Assembly: GCA_049340005.1 (NCBI GenBank)
Contig: JBMPIY010000003.1
From: CAXBDP01 sp963974465
Lineage (GTDB): Bacteria > Bacteroidota > Bacteroidia > Cytophagales > Cyclobacteriaceae
Length of the DNA stretch: 64,000 bases
Direction: 5' to 3' (one strand)
The translations under genes were made by a program, and so were the position numbers. Shown one piece after another: positions 37,629 to 46,076 of the stretch. How positions within the stretch are numbered: position 1 is the stretch's first letter; each line of letters opens with the position of its first letter. The notes beneath the pieces are model-generated. The model saw only the letters and a program-made list of their open reading frames with translations, was not told the origin of the DNA and did not search any database.

Positions 37629-38671
37629 AAGTTTTCATCCACTATTTCTAAATTTAGCCCTTCAGAAGTGAAGGTCTTTATCTCGCCGGAATCATCGGCA
37701 TAAATGAAAAACACTTGAATCTCGGGATGCTGTTTCAGAACGTTGATTGATGCCTCAAATCCAAGAACCATAAATGCGGTGGCGTAAGCATCTGCTAGCA
37801 TGCAGTTTTCGGTCACCACTGTAGATGATAGAATGTTTTGCTCAGCAGGATAGCCGGTTTTTGGGTTTATTGAATGAGCGATTTTTTTGCCATCCTTTTC
37901 ATAATAATTTCTATAATCGCCTGATGTGGCAATTGCTTTGTCTTCTAAGACTAAAATAGCCGAGCTTTCGCGTGAAAAATTATCTTGAACTGGTTTCTCA
38001 ATGGCAATCCGCCAAGTATTATTTTCTAGGTTTTTACCCTTAGCTCTAAGCTCTCCACCGATATCTATCAAGTAATTGTAAATGTCATTTGCTTCTAGCA
38101 ATTCAGCGACTAAATCAACAGCATACCCTTTGGCAATGGATGAAAAGTCTAAATATACGCCCTCATGCAGTTTACAAACTGAAATCGAGTCAAAGAAAAT
38201 CTTATCGAAACCTACTTTTTCTTTTATTGCAGCAATGTCTTCGTCTAGAGGTGTTTTACGTCCTTCCGGCCCAAAACCCCAAGCATTCACCAATGGCCCT
38301 ACTGTTGGGTCAAAAGCGCCATTTGTGGCTTCAAATACCTCTTTGCTAGCTGATAAAACTTTATAAAAATGAGATGTTTCGAATGGGAAGATGGTACCTT
38401 GGTTAAAAGTAGAGATTTCAGAATCAGTAATATATGTGGATAGAGACTGATTAAATGCTTTTAATAAAGAATCGGTACTTACTTTCAGGTTTTTACCTCC
38501 CGCATCAATGTATTTCACATTGTAGGCGATGGTTCCCATGGTTTGGCCGTGGTACTCTACATAAGTAGTAGCCTTATTTATTTCTTGATTTTGTCTGTAT
38601 TTCCAAACTACAAATACAGCTAGTACCAGGATTAAGGAATAGATTATATTTTTCCGCTGATTGGGCCTCAT
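37625..38671 (-). CDS. apbE: FAD:protein FMN transferase (ApbE family)
   Basis: This 348-residue protein attaches FMN to threonine residues of target flavoproteins such as Na+-NQR and Rnf subunits. It has an N-terminal TM anchor (residues 8-27), then TMGTIAYNVKY, DPTVGPLVNAWGFGP, SGDYRNYY and the C-terminal ADAYATAFMVLG. There is no lipobox cysteine, so it is anchored by the helix instead of lipid. It should act in the periplasm. The gene overlaps the methyltransferase start. An octamer copy lies at 38496. The targets are not in this window. Confidence 0.9.
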   Translation of the reverse strand: MRPNQRKNIIYSLILVLAVFVVWKYRQNQEINKATTYVEYHGQTMGTIAYNVKYIDAGGKNLKVSTDSLLKAFNQSLSTYITDSEISTFNQGTIFPFETSHFYKVLSASKEVFEATNGAFDPTVGPLVNAWGFGPEGRKTPLDEDIAAIKEKVGFDKIFFDSISVCKLHEGVYLDFSSIAKGYAVDLVAELLEANDIYNYLIDIGGELRAKGKNLENNTWRIAIEKPVQDNFSRESSAILVLEDKAIATSGDYRNYYEKDGKKIAHSINPKTGYPAEQNILSSTVVTENCMLADAYATAFMVLGFEASINVLKQHPEIQVFFIYADDSGEIKTFTSEGLNLEIVDENL

Positions 38672-38744
38672 CTTGTATTATTTTTTGCAAAATTGACTCT
38701 TGCAGGTGGATAATACAAGCTAACGAATTTAAAGCACGTCCGAT

Positions 38745-39926
38745 CTATAATTCTTTAACTAGTTCATATTTGAGATAAGGAATCATATCCGGCTCTTCGT
38801 CAAAGTCCTCTAAGGACATTTTCAGGATAAATTGCTGATCCCCGATTCTATATTTAGGACCTATTGCAGAGAATTCTAATTCTGGATATCCAACTTCACC
38901 ATTAACAATTGGAAAATGATATGCATTAACCATTTTGGATAACCTAGAATAGGCCTCAAAATCGTTGTCTTTCAATTCATCAATTAATACAGAGGACAGA
39001 GGAGTTCGATAAGAAATAAAGACTACTTCTTCTCCGTCAATCGCCATTGGATAGCTACCAAAAGTGAAGGATCCATTCTTTAGTCCATTTTTGTACCCTT
39101 GCCAAAAGTCTTCATTCGACGTAATTCTTTGGCTTGGAATGGCGGGAGGTAAGTCCATATTTTCCAGCGTCGGTGTAAATTTATTGAGGGTATATTCTTC
39201 TCCTGCTTTTTCCCATATTTCTATTTCGTTGGATAGCGGCATTTTAATATACACCCGCTTTTCGCTCCACAGAAAACGTGGTTTTAATTCTGTCAAATTC
39301 AAATCAGGAATTTGTAAATAGGGATCATCACTTGCGAGCGGAAAAGCACCAACTTTCTCTCCTGTTTCTAGATTTAATAATTTGAATCTATAAAAAGGCT
39401 CCTCACTTTTCTCATACTTCCTATAATCAGAATCATTTGTATTAAGGATTAAATGCGAGCTACCTTCCCATTCCACAATCTGAGCAGCCTGTTTGGCCAT
39501 ATTTATTACATAAAACTGAGCTTCAGACTGATTTTCTATTTTCTCAATGATATTCCAATCTGAATCGTAAATCAAAATATGAGTTGGTGTCTCAAGCACT
39601 CTTTTATCTGATCCGAAAAAGCCAATTTTCTCAATAAATCTACCGTACCCATTGGGGCCTTCTTTTCGATCGTAGGTGCCTATCAGTGAGCCATCTATAT
39701 TCAATTCTACGATTTCACCATTGGTACCATTTATTCCCAACATTCGGCCACTTTCTTCATTTACTTCCATCAATCGCAAATCGCCCATAAAGTCAATATA
39801 CAAGGTATCCACCACTTGAAAACTGTATTTTTGATTGTATTTGGCTGTTTCTGTCTCAGTAGAGGATTGCTCAGAGCAGGAAAAAAACAGGCTGACGAAA
39901 AAGGATAGAAAGGCAATATTTCTCAT
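38745..39926 (-). CDS. DUF4221-like/beta-propeller lipoprotein, copy A
   Basis: This protein of 393 residues has a lipoprotein signal (MRNIAFLSFFVSLFFSC, lipobox cysteine 17) and a body rich in short beta strands, as in 6-bladed propeller proteins of Bacteroidota that carry the DUF4221 label. Motifs such as YDRKEGPNGYGRF and GEKVGAFPLASDDPYL recur in both copies. I use the ATG at 39926 because the longer frame adds a hydrophilic stretch before the signal. The function is unknown; it is probably outer-membrane or periplasmic. It is the downstream member of a tandem pair. The octamer at 39142 is antisense. Confidence 0.7.
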   Translation of the reverse strand: MRNIAFLSFFVSLFFSCSEQSSTETETAKYNQKYSFQVVDTLYIDFMGDLRLMEVNEESGRMLGINGTNGEIVELNIDGSLIGTYDRKEGPNGYGRFIEKIGFFGSDKRVLETPTHILIYDSDWNIIEKIENQSEAQFYVINMAKQAAQIVEWEGSSHLILNTNDSDYRKYEKSEEPFYRFKLLNLETGEKVGAFPLASDDPYLQIPDLNLTELKPRFLWSEKRVYIKMPLSNEIEIWEKAGEEYTLNKFTPTLENMDLPPAIPSQRITSNEDFWQGYKNGLKNGSFTFGSYPMAIDGEEVVFISYRTPLSSVLIDELKDNDFEAYSRLSKMVNAYHFPIVNGEVGYPELEFSAIGPKYRIGDQQFILKMSLEDFDEEPDMIPYLKYELVKEL

Positions 39927-40240
39927 AGTCGAATTGGTTTGTCTTGTAGATGGATGCTCCTGCAATTTAGTTTTTTAGCAATAGGTTTTTATTGTTTTTC
40001 AACAATAAAGTAGAAGACAAAGGAATTGTTTAGCTAATTATTCAATCATGAATTGCAATCTATTTAATACAAATAGTTGTTAAGAATGCTATATAAGTAA
40101 TTGATTATCATCGAATAAAACAACGGAGTCACACGGGGCACGCATGCGCCAGCGTTGGCTAGCGGTGATTAAAAAATGTTGTTGAAACGCGTGCGCAAGC
40201 GGAGGATAACACAAGCTAACGAAATTAAAGCCTCTTCAAA

Positions 40241-41425
40241 CTAATTTTCTTTTACTAATTCGTATTTCAAATAAGGAATCATTTCTGGCTCTTCGTCAAA
40301 GCCTTCTAAAGACATTTTCATCAGGAATTGTCGATCATTGATTCGAAGTGCTCCAGCGGTTGGGTTGGTTAATTCTGATTCAGGATAGCCAATTTCTCCA
40401 TTCACGATTGGGAATTGATAGGTTTTTATCATTTTGTTATACTCAATGTATTTTGCCATATCGCGATCTTCCATGTCATCTACAAGTGCCGCTGATAGCG
40501 GTGTTCGGTAGGAAATAAAAACTACCTCATCTCCATCAATCTCCATTGGATATACATTGAATGTGAAGGAGCCATTTTTAAGCCCGTTTTTAATTCCTTG
40601 CCAAAAGTCTTCATTCGACGTAATTCTTTGGCTTGGAATAGCGGGAGGTAAGTCCATATTTTCCAGCTTCGGGGTGAATTTATTGAGCGTATATTCTCCT
40701 CCCGCTTTTTCCCATATTTCTATTTCGTTGGATAGCGGCATTTTGATATACACCCGATTTTCGCTCCACAGAAAACGTGGTTTTAATTCTGTCAAATTCA
40801 AATCAGGAATTTGTAAATAGGGATCATCACTTGCGAGCGGAAAAGCACCAACTTTCTCTCCTGTTTCCAAATTGAATAGTTTGATTCGGTAAAATGGCTC
40901 CTCACTTTTCTCGTATTTTCTATAGTCAGTATCGTTTGTATTGAGGATTAAATGTGGGCTTCCTTCCCATTCTACAATTTCAGCCGCTTGTTTGGCTCTA
41001 TTTATTACATAGAATTGTGCTTCACCTTTATGATCCAGTTTTTCAATCACATTCCATTGATCATCGTAGATCAGAACATTCGCGAGGCCTTCAAGCACTC
41101 GTTTATCTGGACCGAAGAAGCCAATTTTTTCGATAAATCTTCCGTGACCATTCGGCCCTTCCTTACGATCATAAGTGCCAATAAACGAGCCATCTAAGCC
41201 TAGTTCTACGATTTCGCCATTAGTGCCATTGATGCCAATCATCCTCCCGCCTTCTTCATTTATTTCAATCAATTGCAAATCGCCCATAAAGTCGATGTAA
41301 ACTGTATCCACTACCTCAAAGCGGTATTTTTGATTGTATTTGGCTGTTTCTGTCTCAGTAGAGGATTGTTCAGAGCAGGAAAAAAACAGGTTGGTGAAAA
41401 GGAATAAAATGGCAATTTTTCTCAT
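40241..41425 (-). CDS. DUF4221-like/beta-propeller lipoprotein, copy B
   Basis: This protein of 394 residues is a close paralog of the gene just downstream. It has the lipoprotein signal MRKIAILFLFTNLFFSC and the same mid-protein motifs. I use the ATG at 41425, since the frame extension starts with a TTG. The two copies share an octamer at 40641 (39142 in A), but copy B alone has further copies at 40698 and 41243. At 40698 the codons GCG GGA GGA replace GCA GGA GAA of copy A, changing Glu to Gly. At 41243 GGC GGG AGG replaces AGT GGC CGA, changing Ser to Gly. Function unknown. Confidence 0.7.
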   Translation of the reverse strand: MRKIAILFLFTNLFFSCSEQSSTETETAKYNQKYRFEVVDTVYIDFMGDLQLIEINEEGGRMIGINGTNGEIVELGLDGSFIGTYDRKEGPNGHGRFIEKIGFFGPDKRVLEGLANVLIYDDQWNVIEKLDHKGEAQFYVINRAKQAAEIVEWEGSPHLILNTNDTDYRKYEKSEEPFYRIKLFNLETGEKVGAFPLASDDPYLQIPDLNLTELKPRFLWSENRVYIKMPLSNEIEIWEKAGGEYTLNKFTPKLENMDLPPAIPSQRITSNEDFWQGIKNGLKNGSFTFNVYPMEIDGDEVVFISYRTPLSAALVDDMEDRDMAKYIEYNKMIKTYQFPIVNGEIGYPESELTNPTAGALRINDRQFLMKMSLEGFDEEPEMIPYLKYELVKEN

Positions 41426-41431
41426 AGTCAA

Positions 41432-41807
41432 TTAGGTTTGATCTGTAGATGAATGCGCCTGCAATTTAGTTTTAGGTTTGTAATAATAGATTTGCATTGT
41501 TTTTTCAACAAAAAAATAGAAGGCAAAGGAATTGTTTTGCTAATTATTCTATCATGAATTGCAATCTATTTGATACAAATAGTTGTTAAGGTTACTAAAT
41601 AAGTAATTGATTATCAGAGAATAAACATCAGAGTCACACGAGACACGAGTGCGCCAGCGTTGGCTAGCGGTGATTAAAAAATGTTGTTAGATGCGTGCGC
41701 CAGTGGCGAGAAGTAATATCAGTTTTTTGGTAGTACGAGCCATTTCAAAAAGATAATTTCACCAAAACCAAGGCCGAATTGAGTATATATGTTTAATTTG
41801 AACTCTC
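41432..41807. other. Intergenic region upstream of copy B and of ruvB
   Basis: This gap of 376 bp holds the second copy of the duplicated upstream block (to about 41715), with no ORF that looks real. The last 90 bases hold the ruvB promoter region; TTTAATTTGAA near 41790-41800 is loosely like a Bacteroidota -7 element. It has no octamer copy. I see no RNA gene in it. Confidence 0.45.
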
Positions 41808-42836
41808 ATGCGCGAAGATTATATAAATCCCGATTCCGAAAGACTCAGTCCGGTTGAAAAGGAGTTTGAAAAAGCTCTTAGACCGCTGTCTTTTTCTGAT
41901 TTCACGGGACAGCAAAAAGTAGTTGATAATGTGAAGATTTTCGTAACGGCTGCCAAAAATCGTCAGGAGCCGCTTGATCACGTATTGCTACATGGGCCGC
42001 CTGGTTTGGGCAAAACTACCCTTTCGCATATTATCGCCAATGAGTTAGGCAGCAGCATTCGCATTACTTCAGGGCCAGTATTGGATAAGCCGGGCGATTT
42101 GGCTGGTTTGCTCACTAATTTGGAGCCACATGATGTATTATTCATCGACGAAATACACCGTCTCAATCCCGTAGTGGAGGAATATCTTTATTCGGCCATG
42201 GAAGATTATCGGATTGATATTATGCTCGACTCTGGTCCCAATGCTCGCTCGGTGCAGATTAGTTTGAATCCATTTACGCTTATTGGAGCCACAACCCGTA
42301 GCGGTTTGCTCACCTCTCCGCTTAGAGCGCGTTTTGGGATCAACGCCCGATTGGAATACTACGATGCGCAATTGTTGACCACTATTTTGAAGAGATCGGC
42401 CAGCATTCTGAATACGCCATTGGAAGATGATGCAGCTTTCGAAATTGCCCGCCGGAGCAGAGGAACACCTAGAATTGCCAACAACCTATTGCGTCGTACA
42501 AGGGATTTTGCAGAAGTAAAAGGCAAGGGAACGGTAACCATGGCTATTTCGCAAATGGCACTTAACGCATTGGATGTGGATGAGGATGGCCTGGACGAAA
42601 TGGATAACCGTATCTTGGCCACCATCATCGATAAGTTCAAAGGTGGGCCGGTAGGCTTGGGCACCATTGCAACTGCTGTAGGTGAAGAATCCGAAACCAT
42701 TGAGGAAGTATATGAGCCATTTTTGATTCAAGAGGGCTATATCAAACGTACTTCTCGTGGTAGAGAAGCCACAGAATTGGCCTATAAGCATTTGAAGAGA
42801 ATTCCACCCGCCCAAGCAGGCCGACTGTTTGATTAA
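41808..42836 (+). CDS. ruvB: Holliday junction DNA helicase RuvB
   Basis: This 342-residue AAA+ ATPase drives branch migration of Holliday junctions with RuvA. The Walker A motif GPPGLGKT is at residues 63-70, Walker B is LFIDEIHRLN, and the sensor region GATTRSGLLTSPLRARFG follows. The C-terminal winged helix ends with RTSRGREATELAYKHL. Length is typical. It is followed after 3 bp by queG on the same strand. No octamer copy falls in it. Confidence 0.96.
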   Translation: MREDYINPDSERLSPVEKEFEKALRPLSFSDFTGQQKVVDNVKIFVTAAKNRQEPLDHVLLHGPPGLGKTTLSHIIANELGSSIRITSGPVLDKPGDLAGLLTNLEPHDVLFIDEIHRLNPVVEEYLYSAMEDYRIDIMLDSGPNARSVQISLNPFTLIGATTRSGLLTSPLRARFGINARLEYYDAQLLTTILKRSASILNTPLEDDAAFEIARRSRGTPRIANNLLRRTRDFAEVKGKGTVTMAISQMALNALDVDEDGLDEMDNRILATIIDKFKGGPVGLGTIATAVGEESETIEEVYEPFLIQEGYIKRTSRGREATELAYKHLKRIPPAQAGRLFD

Positions 42837-42839
42837 CTC

Positions 42840-43769
42840 ATGAGCCAGCCTTTAGCTGCCAAACATACTGCCCTTATCAAGCAATTAGCTGCTCAGCATG
42901 GTTTTGACTTTTGTGGTATTGCCAAAGCTGATTTTTTGGAAGAAGAAGCACCAAGATTAGAAAATTGGCTGAAGCAAAGTATGCATGGCGAAATGAGTTA
43001 TATGGCTAATCATTTCGACAAAAGGCTAGATCCTAGAAAATTGGTCGACGGCGCCAAATCTGTAATTGTATTTATGTATAATTATTTCCCTGAAAAGGAT
43101 TTGGCAAAAGAGGGCAATCTGAAAATCGCTAAATATGCTTATGGGAAAGATTATCATTATGTAATCAAAGAGAAGCTTCGAAATCTATTTGACGAGCTAC
43201 AGGAAAATATCGGAGAAATTGGCGGGAGGATATTTGTGGATTCTGCTCCTGTGCTCGAAAGACCTTGGGCCGCTAAAGCAGGTTTGGGTTGGGTAGGTAA
43301 AAACAGTCTGCTCCTCAACCGCCAAAAGGGAAGCTTTTTCTTTTTGGCTGAGCTAATATGCGATTTGGAGTTAGTACCTGATAATCCTGTGGGAGACTAT
43401 TGCGGCACATGCACTCGCTGTATGGATGCCTGCCCTACAGATGCCATTCCTTCTCCCTATGTAGTGGATGGCAGCAAATGCATTAGTTATTTGACTATTG
43501 AGCTCAAAAATAAGATTCCTGATGAATTTCAAGGAAAAATGAAAGATTGGATTTTTGGCTGCGACATCTGCCAAGATGTATGCCCTTGGAATCGCTTTGC
43601 TAGTCCACATCAAGAGCCACAATTCAAGCCCAGCGATCAATTAACACAAATGCGCAAAAGTGATTGGCTTGAAATAACCGAAGATGTATTCCAACAATTA
43701 TTTAAAGGCTCGCCTGTAAAAAGAGCAAAATATGAAGGATTTAGAAAAAATATAACTTTTGTTAGTTGA
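42840..43769 (+). CDS. queG: Epoxyqueuosine reductase QueG
   Basis: This 309-residue iron-sulfur and cobalamin enzyme reduces epoxyqueuosine to queuosine in tRNA. Two [4Fe-4S] clusters are indicated by C188, C191, C194, C198 and by C241, C244, C248 with a further proline-linked cysteine. The length is at the short end, without the C-terminal HEAT repeats of some homologs. It starts 3 bp after ruvB. An octamer copy at 43222 encodes the GGR of IGGRIFVD. Confidence 0.94.
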   Translation: MSQPLAAKHTALIKQLAAQHGFDFCGIAKADFLEEEAPRLENWLKQSMHGEMSYMANHFDKRLDPRKLVDGAKSVIVFMYNYFPEKDLAKEGNLKIAKYAYGKDYHYVIKEKLRNLFDELQENIGEIGGRIFVDSAPVLERPWAAKAGLGWVGKNSLLLNRQKGSFFFLAELICDLELVPDNPVGDYCGTCTRCMDACPTDAIPSPYVVDGSKCISYLTIELKNKIPDEFQGKMKDWIFGCDICQDVCPWNRFASPHQEPQFKPSDQLTQMRKSDWLEITEDVFQQLFKGSPVKRAKYEGFRKNITFVS

Positions 43770-43799
43770 AATTTTGGATGCCAACTAATTCACTTTCTG

Positions 43800-43841
43800 T
43801 AGCGTTTGCTATTTTTGGTCAATCACATTTTCCAAACGCTA
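43800..43841. repeat. Perfect 9-bp inverted repeat before the AlbA_2 gene
   Basis: TAGCGTTTG (43800-43808) is repeated inverted as CAAACGCTA (43833-43841) with 24 bases between, six bases before the chosen ATG at 43847. It may be an operator or a hairpin that affects translation. There is no T-run, so it is not a terminator. Confidence 0.6.
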
Positions 43842-43846
43842 AAAGC

Positions 43847-44485
43847 ATGACCCTACAAGAACTCAAAATACTGGTGGAAAAAGGTGAACATCAGAAATTG
43901 GAGTTCAAAAAGAAAATTGCTCATCCCGAAAAAGTCGTAAAGGAAATAGTAGCTTTTGCCAATAGCCAAGGTGGCACCTTGATAATTGGTGCCGATGATG
44001 ATGGCACCCTAAGCGGACAGCGTTTTATTGATGAGGAAGTTTTTACGCTAGATAATGCCATCCAAAAATATATTAGGCCGCAATTAGACTTTACTAGCGA
44101 GCTTATTTTACTCAATGCCAAGAAAGGCTTGGCTATTTACCATATTCCTAGTGGGCAGCGCAAGCCTTACTATGTGCTCGATGAGGAAAAGCACAAAAAA
44201 GTATATTTCCGAGTACAAGACCGAAGCATACAAGCGAGTAAGGAATTGATTGAAATAATTCGCAAAAACAAACCCAATAAAGGCTGGAAATTCCAATATG
44301 GCGAAAAGGAGCATAAACTAATGCAATACCTAAATGAGCATGATTTTATCACGCTAGTTGAGTTTCGGAAAATTGCCGGCATCAACCGCTTCAAAGCCTC
44401 AAATACCCTCGTAAGACTCGTCCTAGCCAATGTACTCCGAATAGAACCTAAAGAAGATGGTGATCGGTATTTTATGGTTGTGTGA
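43847..44485 (+). CDS. AlbA_2 (Schlafen-type) putative DNA-binding/nuclease-like protein
   Basis: This protein of about 212 residues has an AlbA_2 domain (EHQKLEFKKKIAHPEKVVKEIVAFAN then GGTLIIGADDDG) and a C-terminal winged-helix-like region (FITLVEFRKIAGINRFKASNTLVRL). AlbA_2 domains occur in prokaryotic Schlafen-like proteins and in some regulators of defence and stress. I use the ATG at 43847 because the longer frame overlaps queG and adds a hydrophobic non-conserved stretch. No defence partner is adjacent. The nuclease role is not shown by sequence. Confidence 0.72.
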   Translation: MTLQELKILVEKGEHQKLEFKKKIAHPEKVVKEIVAFANSQGGTLIIGADDDGTLSGQRFIDEEVFTLDNAIQKYIRPQLDFTSELILLNAKKGLAIYHIPSGQRKPYYVLDEEKHKKVYFRVQDRSIQASKELIEIIRKNKPNKGWKFQYGEKEHKLMQYLNEHDFITLVEFRKIAGINRFKASNTLVRLVLANVLRIEPKEDGDRYFMVV

Positions 44486-44662
44486 AAAAAAGAGCCAAGA
44501 TTTTTTCGAGTTCCCGCCATTTATTACGGTATTTTTCCCTCTATCTATCAGTCATTTAGTTTATTTTCTACTCTTGCTAATTCATTTTTGTCGTATCTGA
44601 ACAAGCAAATGCCGTTTAATTTTCTAACTTATTGGCATTTCGCATCTTGATCTTTTACTCGT

Positions 44663-46000
44663 ATGGCTAAGGCACAAAAAGAAAAGAAAATTTTCGTCCT
44701 CGACACCTCTGTTATCCTTTATTCCCACGATTCTATTATGAACTTTGCAGAACACGATGTGGTCATTCCCATCACAGTTCTGGAGGAATTGGATCAATTT
44801 AAAAAGGGAAATGACACCAAAAATTTTGAAGCAAGAGAGTTTATTCGTCTGCTAGACAAACTTTCCAAGAGCAATATGCTTCACAATTGGAATCCGCTAA
44901 ATGGCAAAACACGCGGCAACTTCAAAGTGATTATGAATGAAGATGCCAAAATGGACGCCATGAAAATATTCGGTGATGCCAAAAATGACCATCGCATATT
45001 GAATGCCGCTCTAAGGGTAAAGCAAGAAGAAGCTGGTCGAAAAGTCATATTGGTAAGTAAGGATATCAATTTACGCTTAAAAGCCAAATCACTGGATTTG
45101 ATTGCCGAAGATTACGAAACTGGCAAGATCAAAAATGTAAACGAGCTATACACGGGCAGGTCGGTGCGGGAGGATATTGCGCCAGAGGTAATTGACAAGC
45201 TATACCAAACAGGCTCTTGTACTGTGCGTGAAGCCATGAAAAGAAGCAAGCCCGTACAAAATGGCTATTACATATTGAAGAGTGAAACCAACTCGGCTTT
45301 GTCGGTTTACAATCCGATAGAGAAGAGAATGGAAAAAGTGGATAAAGTACCTGTATATGGTATAAAGCCGCGAAATGCTGAGCAAACTTTTGCCATACAT
45401 GCCATCATGAATCCAGATGTGCGCTTGGTAACTATACAAGGTGTGGCTGGTACAGGCAAAACCTTGCTAGCTTTAGCAGGAGCACTTGAGCAGAGGCGTG
45501 ATTTCAAACAAATATATTTGGCAAGACCCATTGTGCCATTGAGTAATAAGGATATTGGCTATTTGCCAGGCGATATCAAATCCAAACTTAATCCCTATAT
45601 GGAGCCACTATGGGACAACCTGAAATTTATCCAGCACCAATTCAAGGAAGCAGATAAGGATTTTTCACGGATTACCGACATGGTAAATCAAGAGAAATTA
45701 ATGATACAGCCATTGGCCTATATTCGTGGCAGGAGTTTGTCTAATATTTTTTTTATTGTAGATGAGGCACAAAACCTTACGCCACACGAGGTCAAGACCA
45801 TTATTACTCGAGCAGGTGAAAACACTAAGATTGTTTTTACAGGAGATATTTACCAAATTGATACCCCTTATCTAGATTCTCAAAGTAATGGTTTGTCATA
45901 TCTGATCGATCGCATTAAAGACCATCCTTTGTATGCGCACATTACTTTAGAAAAAGGCGAAAGATCCGAATTGGCCAATTTGGCAAATGAGCTATTATAA
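44663..46000 (+). CDS. PIN-PhoH ATPase (PhoH2-like)
   Basis: This 445-residue protein joins an N-terminal PIN RNase-like domain (D14 in VLDTSVI) to a C-terminal PhoH ATPase domain with Walker A GVAGTGKT at residues 260-267, Walker B FFIVDEAQNLT and sensor motif FTGD. The PhoH2 family of this layout is reported to have ATP-dependent RNA unwinding and cleavage. It is cytosolic. The octamer at 45166 encodes RED of VREDI. It is a single-gene unit before the kinase block. Confidence 0.92.
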   Translation: MAKAQKEKKIFVLDTSVILYSHDSIMNFAEHDVVIPITVLEELDQFKKGNDTKNFEAREFIRLLDKLSKSNMLHNWNPLNGKTRGNFKVIMNEDAKMDAMKIFGDAKNDHRILNAALRVKQEEAGRKVILVSKDINLRLKAKSLDLIAEDYETGKIKNVNELYTGRSVREDIAPEVIDKLYQTGSCTVREAMKRSKPVQNGYYILKSETNSALSVYNPIEKRMEKVDKVPVYGIKPRNAEQTFAIHAIMNPDVRLVTIQGVAGTGKTLLALAGALEQRRDFKQIYLARPIVPLSNKDIGYLPGDIKSKLNPYMEPLWDNLKFIQHQFKEADKDFSRITDMVNQEKLMIQPLAYIRGRSLSNIFFIVDEAQNLTPHEVKTIITRAGENTKIVFTGDIYQIDTPYLDSQSNGLSYLIDRIKDHPLYAHITLEKGERSELANLANELL

Positions 46001-46076
46001 ATTTCATTATCAATAAGCTTGGTTAAGATATTACGGTAAATGTATATTCAGGTGAAGACAGTAGAAAGGGAGATTA

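Larger units (their letters stand above)
38705..41715. repeat. Tandem direct duplication, about 1.5 kb per unit
   Basis: Two consecutive units of about 1.5 kb, meeting near 40203, carry one lipoprotein gene each plus the same upstream region. The ends match: GGATAAxACAAGCTAACGAA occurs near 38709 and near 40204. The shared upstream block includes the GCGCCAGCGTTGGCTAGCGG segment near 40150 and 41650 and AGTTGTTAAG near 40077 and 41582. Copies have diverged by point changes, so this is not an assembly artefact. Confidence 0.85.
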
